A DNA stretch of 42,200 bases, from the IMG/VR virus record IMGVR_UViG_3300019888_000080, positions 1 to 42,200 of that record. The stretch is one strand, 5' to 3'. Made by a program: the position numbers and the translations under genes. Under the pieces are notes generated by a model. The model was given only the letters and a program-made list of their open reading frames with translations, did not search any database and was not told where the DNA came from. Origin of the DNA: a virus. This document shows, one piece after another, positions 6,574 to 14,489 of the stretch. Each line of letters starts with the position of its first letter. The first letter of the stretch is position 1.

Positions 6574-6825
6574 CCCCATGCCTGACGTACTGGCTAACCT
6601 GCGGCGAAGCTGGAGAAGGGGCGGCACCGCGAGGTCGGCGCGCTGCTGGACCTCCTAAACGAGGCCAACGCCGAAATTGCCCGTCTGTACCGGATCGAGG
6701 CCGCCGCGACCGCGCTGGTGGAGCACCGGCTCCACGGCGTCCACGACTACACCACGGGCGTGGACGAGGTAGAGGCGGACCTGTTCGACGCTCTGGCCGT
6801 CGAAGTGCGAGGTGAGCAGCGGTGA
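6566..6825 (+). pseudogene. Small helical gene interrupted by a frameshift
   Basis: ATG 6566 has a good GAGGAAGG site 7 nt upstream and reads MLDPMPDVLANL before this frame turns basic and stops at 6656-6658. From about 6598 the -1 frame reads AAKLEKGRHREVGALLDLL, stays open and ends at TGA 6823-6825, which overlaps the GTG of the next gene in the usual way. That second frame has no ATG or TTG, and only a late GTG at 6718. Joining the two near 6600 gives a plausible protein of about 87 residues. One lost G in CTG-CGG would explain it, either as a real mutation or as a sequencing error. No slippery heptamer is present. Confidence 0.55.
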
Positions 6826-7058
6826 AGACTGGCGCCGCGATACTGATCACCTTAGGCGTGTTGCTGCTCGGCGGGTCGGTCGTCGGCCTGGCCTACTCGG
6901 TCATCGGCCTCGTCACGCACAGCGGCGACTGGCGCATGACGTTGCTTAACTCCGCGATAGCCTTGGCCGCTGGCCTGTTCCTGTCTATGGGCTCGTCGAT
7001 GTTGGGTACCGCGTCCAGGGGGCGCCGCACATCGAAGCCTCGCCGCAGTGGGCGGTGA
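6822..7058 (+). CDS. Small two-helix membrane protein
   Basis: 78 residues from GTG 6822 (GTGA overlap). Residues 4-32 (ILITLGVLLLGGSVVGLAYS) and about 40-62 (LLNSAIALAAGLFLSMGSSM) are hydrophobic. The C-terminus is basic (RGRRTSKPRRSGR). Two helices, a short loop and a basic tail would suit a holin-like protein, but the gene is in the accessory block, away from the endolysin, so a lysis role is not claimed. Confidence 0.6.
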   Translation: MKTGAAILITLGVLLLGGSVVGLAYSVIGLVTHSGDWRMTLLNSAIALAAGLFLSMGSSMLGTASRGRRTSKPRRSGR

Positions 7059-7115
7059 GCAGCGATGACCACCGAACACGACCTGGGTGGCCGAACCCAC
7101 TGAGGAGGACCAGCC

Positions 7116-7409
7116 GTGAACATCCCCGACGAGGCGAACAAAGCGGCCTACGAACAGTTCGAGCTCGGCATGGCGGCATATGGGCCCCGCACGGCAGTAG
7201 GCATGGCGGTTAAAGCCGCTGCCCCGCATATCGACCGGGCCGCCCGCATCGACGAGCTCCTTGAGACCGCTGATCAAATCGCGGCGGGCAAGTTCCACTC
7301 GGCTGGCCCATCAGAGCATCTAGAGGTGGCGCAAGGAGTTGCACAGGTGATCGCGCAGCTCATGCGCTCGAAGGCAGCCCAACTTGAGTCCCTCCGTGAT
7401 GACCGTTGA
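7116..7409 (+). CDS. Small helical hypothetical protein
   Basis: 97 residues from GTG 7116, with a GAGGAGGA site upstream. It is almost wholly helical (EANKAAYEQFELGMAAYG, RIDELLETADQIAAGKF, VAQVIAQLMRSKAAQLE) and has no Cys, Trp or membrane segment. The 57 bases before it hold only a 12-codon frame (7065-7103). Function unknown. Confidence 0.6.
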   Translation: MNIPDEANKAAYEQFELGMAAYGPRTAVGMAVKAAAPHIDRAARIDELLETADQIAAGKFHSAGPSEHLEVAQGVAQVIAQLMRSKAAQLESLRDDR

Positions 7410-7417
7410 GGCGAGCG

Positions 7418-8053
7418 ATGACTGAGCAAATGCCTCCGCCGGTAGAAGACCGCTACCGGTACTGGTCCGAGCCGCCGCCCGCCCTCTCTCCCCGCTGCCT
7501 GTGGTGGCTGGGCCAGCTGAACGATAGACGGTGGACCGTCGCGGAACTGAACGCTGAGCTACCCGAAACGATCCATGGCTACGACACCACCGCCGAGCTG
7601 TACGGCGTGTACATCTGGGAGTGGTGCAACATCCTGTGGCACGTCGTGGCCCACACGCGGTACTGGACGTGGCGCAATGTGGGGAGCCCGCCACTGGACG
7701 ACTTGGTAGGCAAGTTGCCGGAGGACGCCGGCAGTAGCGGGTTCAGCGATCCGCTGAACTTGCCCGGCATCAAGCGGGGCACGATCACGATCAAGGGCCG
7801 GGCCCCAGAGGCCCGAGACGACCTGACGGACAAACTCCGACGTGAAGGCGAAGATCAGGCTGCCTTCTACGCATTCATGGGTGCTCCACCAGAGCCAGGA
7901 CAGTGCGGCGCTGGAATGTGGGACATGTACTCCGGCGCCGACCTTGTCTGTGTTGAACCCGCCGGGCATGAAGACGACCACGCCAGCCGAATCACCCCCA
8001 CCATGGGGAACAGTCCGATTACGTGGCCGCGCGGGAAACACGATGACGACTGA
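7418..8053 (+). CDS. Hypothetical protein with a C-terminal Cys/His motif
   Basis: 211 residues from ATG 7418 with GAGG 6 nt upstream. The N-terminal half is Trp-rich (residues 13-90, including RCLWWLGQLNDRRW and YIWEWCNILWHVVAH), suggesting a compact helical fold. The C-terminal segment has Cys...Cys...HEDDH (QCGAGMWDMYS, then CVEPAGHEDDHAS), a spacing seen in small zinc-binding proteins. The 3' end overlaps the next gene by 11 bases. No enzyme family recognised. Confidence 0.6.
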   Translation: MTEQMPPPVEDRYRYWSEPPPALSPRCLWWLGQLNDRRWTVAELNAELPETIHGYDTTAELYGVYIWEWCNILWHVVAHTRYWTWRNVGSPPLDDLVGKLPEDAGSSGFSDPLNLPGIKRGTITIKGRAPEARDDLTDKLRREGEDQAAFYAFMGAPPEPGQCGAGMWDMYSGADLVCVEPAGHEDDHASRITPTMGNSPITWPRGKHDDD

Positions 8054-8426
8054 CCCGGTGGAGTTCTTGCGCCGAACGTTGGCCGAGGTCAAGGCCCGCG
8101 CGGAAGCGGCCGCGAAGTACCCCGGTCGTCGGTGGATAGCCGCGAATGGGACCGTGTTCGATGACGACGGCGCTGAGCCGTTGATGTCGTTCTACAACGA
8201 GGCCAGCGAAGCTGCATTAGCCGAGCATGTGCAGTTCTGGGACCCGGCCGCCGCTCTGCGGATGGTTGCCGGGGCGGAGAAGCTGCTGAAGCTGCACTCC
8301 GAGAGACACGAGTGTGCGTTCCAATGGCCAGATGGAACCGTTGACAGCGGCTACTACGGTGGAGAATGGAAGCCCTGCCCGACGCTGGAGATCGAGGCCG
8401 AACGGTGGGGCTGGACCGATGAGTGA
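8043..8426 (+). CDS. DUF6221-like protein
   Basis: 127 residues from ATG 8043. The start DPVEFLRRTLAEVKARAEAA, the middle HVQFWDPAAALRMVAGAEKLL and the late PCPTLEIEA match, from memory, the DUF6221 family, common in actinobacteria and their phages and of unknown function. The protein ends in ERWGWTDE. The next gene ends in the almost identical ERWGWSGE, so the two may share a C-terminal binding element. It overlaps the next gene by 8 bases. Confidence 0.7.
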   Translation: MTTDPVEFLRRTLAEVKARAEAAAKYPGRRWIAANGTVFDDDGAEPLMSFYNEASEAALAEHVQFWDPAAALRMVAGAEKLLKLHSERHECAFQWPDGTVDSGYYGGEWKPCPTLEIEAERWGWTDE

Positions 8427-8697
8427 TGACCACGTTGTGTACGCGCATCACACCTTCGTTCGGCGTATCGAGCAGATCGCCGGCATAGAGATCGACCCAC
8501 CGCATTGGGAAGCATGCTGCGTCGCCTGCGGCCACGTCTACGTCACAGGTAGCAGCGAGGAAGACGCCAACCGGTGGGCCGCCGAGCACGACGCTGGGGC
8601 GCCGAGAAATGAACTGTTCGCCGGGCTTAAGCCCGGACAGACGCGGCATTTCGTTGTGGACGATGAGACCGAGAGATGGGGATGGTCCGGTGAGTGA
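8419..8697 (+). CDS. Small protein with a cysteine cluster
   Basis: 92 residues from ATG 8419. Residues 28-45 (PPHWEACCVACGHVYVTG) contain CCxxC, which could bind metal with nearby histidines. The C-terminus ETERWGWSGE repeats the ending of the DUF6221-like neighbour. The middle GLKPGQTRHFVVDDE is probably beta. It sits in a chain of overlapping genes (8 bases with each neighbour). Function unknown. Confidence 0.6.
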   Translation: MSDDHVVYAHHTFVRRIEQIAGIEIDPPHWEACCVACGHVYVTGSSEEDANRWAAEHDAGAPRNELFAGLKPGQTRHFVVDDETERWGWSGE

Positions 8698-9004
8698 GAC
8701 CACCTGTGCCCGTTGCGGTCATCAATCCGGCGGCTGCCCGAAATGTGGCCGCAACGATGAATGCATCGGATATGAAGTTGAGGGCAGGATGTACTGCAAT
8801 CTGCTAGTCAAAGGAGATCGGCGGTACCAAAAACCGACCTGCGAAGCGTGGCCGATGTGTTACTGGGCCAGGCTGAAGGACACCTCCGGCGGGCTGGGAT
8901 CGATCATCGCCAACGACAACTTCAAGGGTCCCACCACCCTGTCGATCAAGCCCGGAGACAAGGCCGTGCAGTTCTCCAACGGCTGCACCTGGACGCGGAA
9001 GTAG
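8690..9004 (+). CDS. Zinc-ribbon protein, last gene of the left block
   Basis: 104 residues from GTG 8690. The N-terminus has two CxxC knuckles in CARCG and CPKCG (residues 6-20), a clear zinc-ribbon pattern, followed by another three cysteines before residue 65. The C-terminal half is basic and beta-like (GPTTLSIKPGDKAVQFSNG). It is directly followed by the large two-way terminator at 9017-9077. A nucleic-acid or protein binding role is possible but not shown. Confidence 0.6.
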   Translation: MSETTCARCGHQSGGCPKCGRNDECIGYEVEGRMYCNLLVKGDRRYQKPTCEAWPMCYWARLKDTSGGLGSIIANDNFKGPTTLSIKPGDKAVQFSNGCTWTRK

Positions 9005-9016
9005 CCCAAACACAGA

Positions 9017-9077
9017 AAACGGCCCCGCTGCGCTCAACCCTGGGGTCGGGGGACCAGGGGAGGCAGCGGGGCCGTTT
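9017..9077. terminator. Bidirectional transcription terminator between convergent operons
   Basis: Perfect 15-bp arms at 9017-9031 (starting AAACGGCC) and 9063-9077 (ending GGCCGTTT). The 31-nt loop holds a second hairpin (CCCTGG 9038-9043 with CCAGGG 9054-9059). The arms begin with AAA and end with TTT, so it can serve both directions. It lies exactly between the end of the plus-strand block (9004) and the last late gene on the minus strand (9119). Confidence 0.85.
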
Positions 9078-9118
9078 CGTGTCCGGGACTGTATCCCGGG
9101 ACTGGGGAGCGGACGGGT

Positions 9119-9415
9119 CTAGCGGCGGAACATCTCGGGGCAGGTGCGTTCGTGTGCTCGCATCGCCGCGCGGGCCCGCTCGAGGTCTCGGGGCCCGCAG
9201 GTGGCGGTGTGCCCGCAGCCGTGGCGGCAGATCACATACTGGCTGCCGGTGTCCTCCACACCCGTCTTGCGGGTCGACATGAAACAAGCTCCTCGGTGCA
9301 AATCGCGGGCGATGGTCGCTCCGCGTCGGGTCCACGCATAGCCGATCGTGCCGCAACCGGACTCGCACGTGATCGCGTGGCTGAACATGCTGAGCGGCCA
9401 CCGGCGGGCGGTCAC
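9119..9415 (-). CDS. Cys/His-rich small protein, last gene of the late operon
   Basis: 98 residues from GTG 9415 (GTGA overlap with the previous stop; GGGAGG 8 nt upstream). Two Cys/His groups are visible: CESGCG near residue 17 and CRHGCGHTATCG near residues 67-78, plus a final CPEMFRR. It is probably a small zinc-binding protein. It follows the receptor-type fibre genes, where actinophages often keep small unassigned genes. Confidence 0.55.
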   Translation of the reverse strand: MTARRWPLSMFSHAITCESGCGTIGYAWTRRGATIARDLHRGACFMSTRKTGVEDTGSQYVICRHGCGHTATCGPRDLERARAAMRAHERTCPEMFRR

Positions 9416-9600
9416 CGGGCGACCTCCCTGATCGTCCGCCACCGCTGCAACGCGTCCGCTTCAGCCACCCGCCACTGCCGCAGCCGCTCGGCGCAGACGG
9501 CCATGTGGGTCTCCCGGGCGGCCTCGCAGGCGCGCTCGTCGGACCCGCACGTCCGCCACCCGCACGGGGCGTACGGGCAGCAGCGGTGGGAGCCCCTCAC
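9412..9600 (-). CDS. Small cysteine-rich protein
   Basis: 62 residues from GTG 9600 (GTGA overlap with the fibre gene stop). The first half has five cysteines (RCCPYAPCGWRTCGSDERAC). The second half is an amphipathic helix with Trp and Arg (RLRQWRVAEADALQRWRTI). It may bind a metal ion. Both ends overlap neighbours by 4 bases, which supports it as a real gene. Confidence 0.5.
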   Translation of the reverse strand: MRGSHRCCPYAPCGWRTCGSDERACEAARETHMAVCAERLRQWRVAEADALQRWRTIREVAR

Positions 9601-10367
9601 GCGAAGAACGGCATGAACGCCGACGTATTCGACGCGGGCGGTGGCGCTCCGGTCTCCCGGATGCGAATAATGATTCCCGGCCCGCGCGCGTTAGTGGTAG
9701 TGCCGCCCGTGGTTGCGGTGAGGACCGGTGCCGCGCTGGAGGTTCCCGAGCTGACGGGCGCCTGGACAATGAACCCACCGGAGTGGTTACCCGTGGTGAC
9801 CTTCGGCTCGCTGACTTCGGTCACCGTTCCGAAGGTGACGCCGGTGGCGCTGAGGGCCTCGAGCGTGAATGTCGCCAGGTTTGACGAGGCGCACATAGCG
9901 GCGATGACGTAGTCACCGGCCGCCATTCCCGGGTCAGAACCAAAAGTGATTGACACATCACCAGCGGTGGTGTCCTGGCCGGTGGCCCCGGTCGCCGCCG
10001 CCCAGCCGGTACCGGTACGGCTGAGCCGATGAATCTGCCCCCACGCGTTATCAGGCCCGCTGTTCGTGACGGTGAGGCTGCCCGTCTCAGTACCAGCAGC
10101 CGCTTTAATGAACCCGTAGATGGACGAGTCCCCGGTGTTGGCGCCCTGAGAACCCCCGTAACCGCCGGCATACAACAGGGACGTGACCAGGGTCCAGCCC
10201 GCCGGGGTGGAGATAGTGCCGCCGGTGGCGGGTGTGGATGGTTTGATCCCGGCGATCAGCACCAAGTAATCAGTTGACCCGATAGACGCCGGGTAGGCGC
10301 AGGTAAACGTGCCGGTCCCGTTCGTGTTTAAGCCAGCTGTGCCGGCGGACTGGTAGGTGATTGCCAC
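9597..10367 (-). CDS. Lectin-like tail or fibre protein
   Basis: 256 residues from ATG 10367. It is almost entirely Gly/Ser/Thr-rich beta sequence (TPAGWTLVTSLLYAGG, SIYGFIKAAAGTETGSLTVT, GDYVIAAMCAS), of the sort seen in jelly-roll or lectin-like tail modules. The same order of motifs (P-S/A-GW, then an AAG-T-G-TV strand) appears in the first 220 residues of the tail protein at 21543-23552. It lies downstream of the fibre genes, so binding to the cell surface is likely. There is no enzymatic motif. Confidence 0.6.
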   Translation of the reverse strand: MAITYQSAGTAGLNTNGTGTFTCAYPASIGSTDYLVLIAGIKPSTPATGGTISTPAGWTLVTSLLYAGGYGGSQGANTGDSSIYGFIKAAAGTETGSLTVTNSGPDNAWGQIHRLSRTGTGWAAATGATGQDTTAGDVSITFGSDPGMAAGDYVIAAMCASSNLATFTLEALSATGVTFGTVTEVSEPKVTTGNHSGGFIVQAPVSSGTSSAAPVLTATTGGTTTNARGPGIIIRIRETGAPPPASNTSAFMPFFA

Positions 10368-10370
10368 CGG

Positions 10371-11012
10371 TCAGTAACCCTTAGATACGGCGAGTCCGTA
10401 CCACTTGTCCGCCGTCGAGTTGTAGACGAACCCGATAAAGTCTCGCTTGTTCAAGGTGGTGGTTAATGTCGGCACCGTGACGTCGGTACCCCAGGCGTAT
10501 TTTGTGTCGTAGGCGAGAGTTCGGGAACCGGTGCCGTCCTGAATGGCCTCAATGAGAATCTTCTGGCCGTTGGTCGGGTTAGTCGGGTTCCCGAGGGTAC
10601 GGTTCCCGCCGAGAGTGACCCGGAAGTGGTTTCCGAGCGACGCATCGACCGCGATGGTGGCCGCGTCGGTAAGCGTCACCGGCGGCGTGATGATCCGTGG
10701 CGTGGTGACGGTGCCGGTGAACGTTGGGCTCGCCAGCGGCGCCTTAGCGGCCAGGTCCGAGACCAGCCCGGACACATCAGACTCGGTGATCGCCAGCGAC
10801 GTCTTGGCCTGCGCCGGGGTCCGGCTGGCCCACGCCGAGCTCGCCGCGACCATGAAGTTGTCCGTCGTCGCGGTCAGGCCGGCGATCGTGGTCAGGTCGG
10901 AGTCGAGGGGCTGCTTAGTAGCGTCGGCGGCGTCCATCTGCTGTTTCGTCGCCGCGTGCAGCGCCGAGGACCCATCGGCGGGAAGCGTGACCGCCGTCTT
11001 AAAAGCAGGCAT
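10371..11012 (-). CDS. Tail fibre / receptor-binding protein
   Basis: 213 residues from ATG 11012 (ATGA overlap with the upstream fibre gene). Residues 25-90 have a repetitive fibre-shaft pattern (QPLDSDLTTIAGLTATTDNF, AKAPLASPTFTGTVTTP). The PLASPTFTGTV element is very common in phage fibres. The C-terminal half is a beta-rich domain (GNHFRVTLGGNRTLGNPTNP, then an FIGFVYNSTADKWYGL ending) of the kind often found at fibre tips. It probably contacts the host surface. Confidence 0.75.
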   Translation of the reverse strand: MPAFKTAVTLPADGSSALHAATKQQMDAADATKQPLDSDLTTIAGLTATTDNFMVAASSAWASRTPAQAKTSLAITESDVSGLVSDLAAKAPLASPTFTGTVTTPRIITPPVTLTDAATIAVDASLGNHFRVTLGGNRTLGNPTNPTNGQKILIEAIQDGTGSRTLAYDTKYAWGTDVTVPTLTTTLNKRDFIGFVYNSTADKWYGLAVSKGY

Positions 11013-11965
11013 CAGGCCGCGATTACGACGATCCGCACTGCCGAGCTAGCCGGAGCAGTGGCGAAAGTGACCGTCACCTGTGTGGTGGAAGTAGACACCA
11101 CGTCGGCGAAGATGTGCGAGTCATCGGAGTTGAGCCGCAGGCCGACGATGACGTCCTTAGTCCCGAGCGAATGGGTAACCGCGATTGCGGTAGTGGACCC
11201 ATCCCCGATGGATGCGGCGTACCGGCGCGCGACCACGGCGGTGTCGATAGACAGCGCCGAACCGCCACCGCCGGTGAGGCCCGTACCAGCCGCACCAGTA
11301 GCGATACGCACCGCGTCAGAGACAACCTCAAGGCCAGTACCCGCGTTGACCGCCAGCACGCCGGAGGCTTCGGTAATCCCCGCGCCGGCCGCGCCGGACC
11401 CGATCCGCGCGCCCGAACCGGACTGAGACAAGGTGGAGCCATCGAGCTTGAGCCGGAACTCGGAGCCGACCAGCTCAATGCCCTGCTCGCTGGCGGTGTA
11501 GGTGCTGCCACCGCCGCCGAACTGCACGAAGACGATGTTGTGCGTGCCGATGGTGACGTTGTTCGTGGTCTGGGTGTAGGCGCGATCCGCGTTGACCGTC
11601 CCGCCCATCACAAAGACAGTCGCCGAGTTGAGCTCGGCCGTACTGTCCGCGTCGGTGGCCCGCGTCGGTGCGCCCGAGGCGTTGACCGTGTAGATGCCAT
11701 TCTCGGTCTGAGTGGTCTGGTCCTTGAGGAGGATACGGTCGTTGGTGGCCAGTGTGACCCCGTCAACCGTGTCGCCGTTCTCGTAAGCGCTGGCTAGGGT
11801 GCCATTGGTAGTGGTAGCAGCAACGACCGGATTCTTCCACCGCAGTCCGGCCAAGTTATCGTCAACATACTGTTTGTTTACGGCATCGGTCGCCGACGAC
11901 GGCGAGGCAACCGCAAGGATACGCTGCGACTGGACGTCGATCCCGGTGAAGAATTTAACCGCCAC
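11012..11965 (-). CDS. Tail fibre protein
   Basis: 317 residues from GTG 11965 with AGGAG upstream. The N-terminus (FFTGIDVQSQRILAVASPSS then ATDAVNKQYVDD) and the element RILLKDQTTQTENGIYTVN are typical of tail-fibre proteins in many phages. The latter element is also present in the fibre at 19885 as VLLKGQTDPTENG. A Gly/Ser/Ala-rich shaft follows (residues about 160-240), then a beta-rich C-terminus. It is probably trimeric and upstream of the receptor-binding protein at 10371. Confidence 0.8.
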   Translation of the reverse strand: MAVKFFTGIDVQSQRILAVASPSSATDAVNKQYVDDNLAGLRWKNPVVAATTTNGTLASAYENGDTVDGVTLATNDRILLKDQTTQTENGIYTVNASGAPTRATDADSTAELNSATVFVMGGTVNADRAYTQTTNNVTIGTHNIVFVQFGGGGSTYTASEQGIELVGSEFRLKLDGSTLSQSGSGARIGSGAAGAGITEASGVLAVNAGTGLEVVSDAVRIATGAAGTGLTGGGGSALSIDTAVVARRYAASIGDGSTTAIAVTHSLGTKDVIVGLRLNSDDSHIFADVVSTSTTQVTVTFATAPASSAVRIVVIAA

Positions 11966-11974
11966 GCGATTCTC

Positions 11975-12319
11975 CTAGCTGATGAAAGCGGACCCGGTCT
12001 TCGGATCAGCGAACGTGATAGTGGTTTGGTTAATCGAGCCGTGTGCGACGTCAGCGAATACCACGGTTTCAGCGACATCAAAAAGGGTGACGTGGACTTT
12101 CCGGTTCAGCCCGTGGTCGATGATCCAGGTAGCGGCCGGGGCGGATTGGGTGTGCACGTAGCCGTTGCCGCCGGGGGTTCCGGGGAGCCCCTGGGGTCCG
12201 GTCGGCCCGGCCACCGGGATGACCAGTAGCTCGCTGACCCGGGGGGCGTAGGTGACAGTCGGGGTCGACGGGATGACCTCGACGACATCGGGCGCGCCGA
12301 CACCGAACTCCAGCGGCAT
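11975..12319 (-). CDS. Collagen-like short fibre protein
   Basis: 114 residues from ATG 12319 (ATGA overlap). A short collagen-like stretch GPTGPQGLPGTPGGNG lies at about residues 38-54. A beta domain follows (AATWIIDHGLNRKVHVTLFD, then INQTTITFADPKTGSAFIS). The HTQSAPAATWIIDHGLNR motif is common in short phage tail proteins that follow a Gly-X-Y linker. It probably sits with the tail fibres. Confidence 0.7.
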   Translation of the reverse strand: MPLEFGVGAPDVVEVIPSTPTVTYAPRVSELLVIPVAGPTGPQGLPGTPGGNGYVHTQSAPAATWIIDHGLNRKVHVTLFDVAETVVFADVAHGSINQTTITFADPKTGSAFIS

Positions 12320-12669
12320 CAGGTCACGTCCTTGATCCGGCCCTTACCCAGGTACAGGTCCCCGATGAACCAACGTGCGGCGACGAGGGCGTTCGAGCGG
12401 AACGACGTCAGGACCGGACCGGATACGGCCTTGTCGACGTTCCAGCCCATCAGGTGGTCGTCGTCCGGGTCGATGGCCGCCGTCCAGACGATCGGCGGGT
12501 CACCGTTGGCCTTGATCCAGCGCAGCTCGATCGCCTGGTCGTCCGGCCACGGCGGGGTGGGCTGACCGGCGCTGTCGAGTGACGGGATGCGCACGTACTG
12601 CACGAAGTCGGCATCGTCGGCCAGCTTCACGGTCAACGCTTCCGGAGCGGGGCCGAACTCAATCGCCAC
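12319..12669 (-). CDS. Hypothetical tail-associated protein
   Basis: 116 residues from GTG 12669, after GGAAGG. Beta-like, with PEALTVKLADDADFVQYVRI, a Trp/Pro-rich middle (TPPWPDDQAIELRWIKA) and a final KGRIKDVT. It overlaps the collagen-like gene (ATGA) and follows the holin gene, so it belongs to the fibre group by position. No domain recognised. Confidence 0.6.
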   Translation of the reverse strand: MAIEFGPAPEALTVKLADDADFVQYVRIPSLDSAGQPTPPWPDDQAIELRWIKANGDPPIVWTAAIDPDDDHLMGWNVDKAVSGPVLTSFRSNALVAARWFIGDLYLGKGRIKDVT

Positions 12670-12670
12670 G

Positions 12671-12916
12671 TCAGTCCACCTTCCTGGCGTGCCGGCCATA
12701 GGTCAAAACCGACGGCGAGTTCGGATCGCCGAACGGCTGCGAGACGACCGAGGTCAGGATCGACAGCGCCCCGGCGCCCAGGGCCACCCCGAAGGCTGCG
12801 CGGAAATCGATGGAGAACACATTGAAAGCTCCGAGCGTCCACACCGAAAGCAAGCTCTGACAAATAGTCTTGATTGCACGTTCCGCCGAGCCATAGATGA
12901 ATGAACGGCTGAACAT
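12671..12916 (-). CDS. Holin (r1t family-like)
   Basis: 81 residues from ATG 12916, overlapping the endolysin stop (ATGA). The pattern ERAIKTICQSLLSVW, a short loop, then DFRAAFGVALGAGALSILTSV and GDPNSPSVL matches, from memory, the r1t-type phage holin family. Two hydrophobic segments (about 14-30 and 40-60) would cross the membrane, with a basic C-terminal tail (RHARKVD). Holins open the inner membrane at the set time so that endolysin reaches the wall. The position right after the endolysin supports the call. Confidence 0.8.
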   Translation of the reverse strand: MFSRSFIYGSAERAIKTICQSLLSVWTLGAFNVFSIDFRAAFGVALGAGALSILTSVVSQPFGDPNSPSVLTYGRHARKVD

Positions 12917-13845
12917 CAGATCGCCGGGTGCACGATCATCACGGCGATGTCGTGCTCACTGCTGTAGGCCGCCCCGATCGACGTGCAGCCCGCCGGCAGC
13001 GGCCAGCTGGGGCGGTCATCGGGCGCCAGGGTGAACGGGCCGGCGCCGCCCCAGCCTTCCTGCGCCGGGGTCTGGCCGGGGCCCTTGTCGCGTACGAAGG
13101 TCAGCCCCCGGAACTGGGCCGCCGAGAACGCGGTCACCATCCACAGGACGGCCGCCTTGTTTGGGTCGAAGATCGGGACCGGGATGGTGCGTTCCTGGTC
13201 GGCGCCGGCCGGCAGGACCCAGGTCATCATGGCCACGTCGGACTCCTTCGGGGGAGCGGGGGGAGGGGCGCCCGCCAGGCGCGTCTTCCAGGACTGGTAC
13301 TTGGCCATGGCGTCATCGGCGTAGCGCTCGGCCGCCGGGCCGCTGCCGTTGTAGGCGCGAAAGCCGGCCCGTAGCCCGTTGGCCTTGATGCCGGAGGCCA
13401 GGATGTCGAACCCGACCCGGACGTTGACCCGCCAGTCCCAGCACCCGCCCAGGGCGTCAGCGCGGTCCTGGAACGGGCCGTAGGTGAGCTGGCACGGGCC
13501 GACCCCTTGACGGCCAGCTCGGCCGGCTTGGACCGCTGCCTTGTAGGCCAGGTACACGGTCCTGGTGACCTCAGCGCCTTTGACGTAGGTACCGGCGGTG
13601 GCCACCGCATCGCTTCCCCAGACGTTGCGCCCCCCGCCGGATTCCTTGATCAGCAGCGTGGCGGCGGCGGCCAGGTCCAGCCCGGCGGTGGTGGCCAGCT
13701 CGACCACCTCGGCCGCCCGGAGGATGCCGCCCTGCTCGAGCACCTGCACGGCCGACGTCGGGACCGGGGCCGCGGTACGTAGCACTGGGCTCGGCGTCGG
13801 ATGCCATCGACGGGCCAGCTCGTCGAACAGTGGAGTGTCAGACAT
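12916..13845 (-). CDS. Endolysin with lysozyme/transglycosylase-like domain
   Basis: 309 residues from ATG 13845 with AAGGAAGG upstream. Residues about 45-190 look like a lysozyme-like or lytic transglycosylase domain: LLIKESGGGRNVWGSD places a likely catalytic Glu at 68, followed by GVGPCQLTYGPFQDRADALG and the repeat-like YNGSGPAAERYADDAM. A Pro-rich linker (APPPAPPK, 193-200) leads to a C-terminal beta domain of about 100 residues that may bind the wall. No signal peptide. It cleaves peptidoglycan at the end of infection and is paired with the holin at 12671. Confidence 0.78.
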   Translation of the reverse strand: MSDTPLFDELARRWHPTPSPVLRTAAPVPTSAVQVLEQGGILRAAEVVELATTAGLDLAAAATLLIKESGGGRNVWGSDAVATAGTYVKGAEVTRTVYLAYKAAVQAGRAGRQGVGPCQLTYGPFQDRADALGGCWDWRVNVRVGFDILASGIKANGLRAGFRAYNGSGPAAERYADDAMAKYQSWKTRLAGAPPPAPPKESDVAMMTWVLPAGADQERTIPVPIFDPNKAAVLWMVTAFSAAQFRGLTFVRDKGPGQTPAQEGWGGAGPFTLAPDDRPSWPLPAGCTSIGAAYSSEHDIAVMIVHPAI

Positions 13846-13911
13846 CGGGGGTACCTTCCTTCGCCGGGCGGGACGCTGCCTTCACTCGACAGGGCCAGGG
13901 AGAATGGAGCC

Positions 13912-14433
13912 GTGACCCGCGTACCCCTCCTCGCCGCCTGCGCGATCCTGACCGCCGCATGTTCGGCCGCCCCGGCTACTGCGCCCGCGCTGACCCTTAC
14001 GCACCCGGTCGGCCCCGACGTCTCCGCGAGCATCGTCAAGGTCACCGACGGCGACACCTTCCACGTCAGCACACCGACTGGCCAGGAAGCGGTGCGCGTT
14101 CTGGGCTTCAACAGTCCCGAGGTCGTGGACCCCCGCAAGCCGGTCGAGTGCGGAGGTCCCGAGGCGTCGGCCTGGGCCAAGCAACTGCTCACCAACCAGC
14201 ACGTGACCCTGGTGTCCGATCCCACGCAGGCCGACCGCGATCGTTACCAGCGCCTCCTGCGCTACGTGCGCCTGGACGACGGCCGGGACTACTCGATCGA
14301 GGCCGCCCGCGCCGGTATGGGCCGTGACTACGTCTACGGGCGCAAGCCGGTACAGGAGCAGGCCCAGATCGTCGCGGCGGAAACAGAGGCGCGGGCCGCG
14401 AAAAGGGGCCTTTGGGCGCACTGCGTGGACTGA
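13912..14433 (+). CDS. Secreted thermonuclease-like (SNase) lipoprotein
   Basis: 173 residues from GTG 13912. A short hydrophobic N-terminus ends in LTAAC (Cys17), a possible lipobox. The rest is a staphylococcal-nuclease fold with the key residues present: Asp46 and Asp48 (TDGDTF), Arg62 (RVLGF), Glu70 (NSPEV) and Arg114 (RYQRLLRYV). It would cut DNA or RNA outside the membrane. The gene lies on the plus strand inside the minus-strand late operon, beside the endolysin, and shares a short unit with 14490 that ends at its own terminator. This is the layout of a phage moron. Confidence 0.85.
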   Translation: MTRVPLLAACAILTAACSAAPATAPALTLTHPVGPDVSASIVKVTDGDTFHVSTPTGQEAVRVLGFNSPEVVDPRKPVECGGPEASAWAKQLLTNQHVTLVSDPTQADRDRYQRLLRYVRLDDGRDYSIEAARAGMGRDYVYGRKPVQEQAQIVAAETEARAAKRGLWAHCVD

Positions 14434-14489
14434 GCGCTTCCGTAACGCTATCCCGGCCTGCCACGATGAACCGCTTGAGAGGAGTCCCG

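Noticed and set aside
7055-7115. Short frames at 7055 and 7065 (12 codons)
   Set aside because: No homology clue, very short, and the frame from 7055 runs out of phase into the next gene. It is probably a spacer with the GAGGAGGA site.
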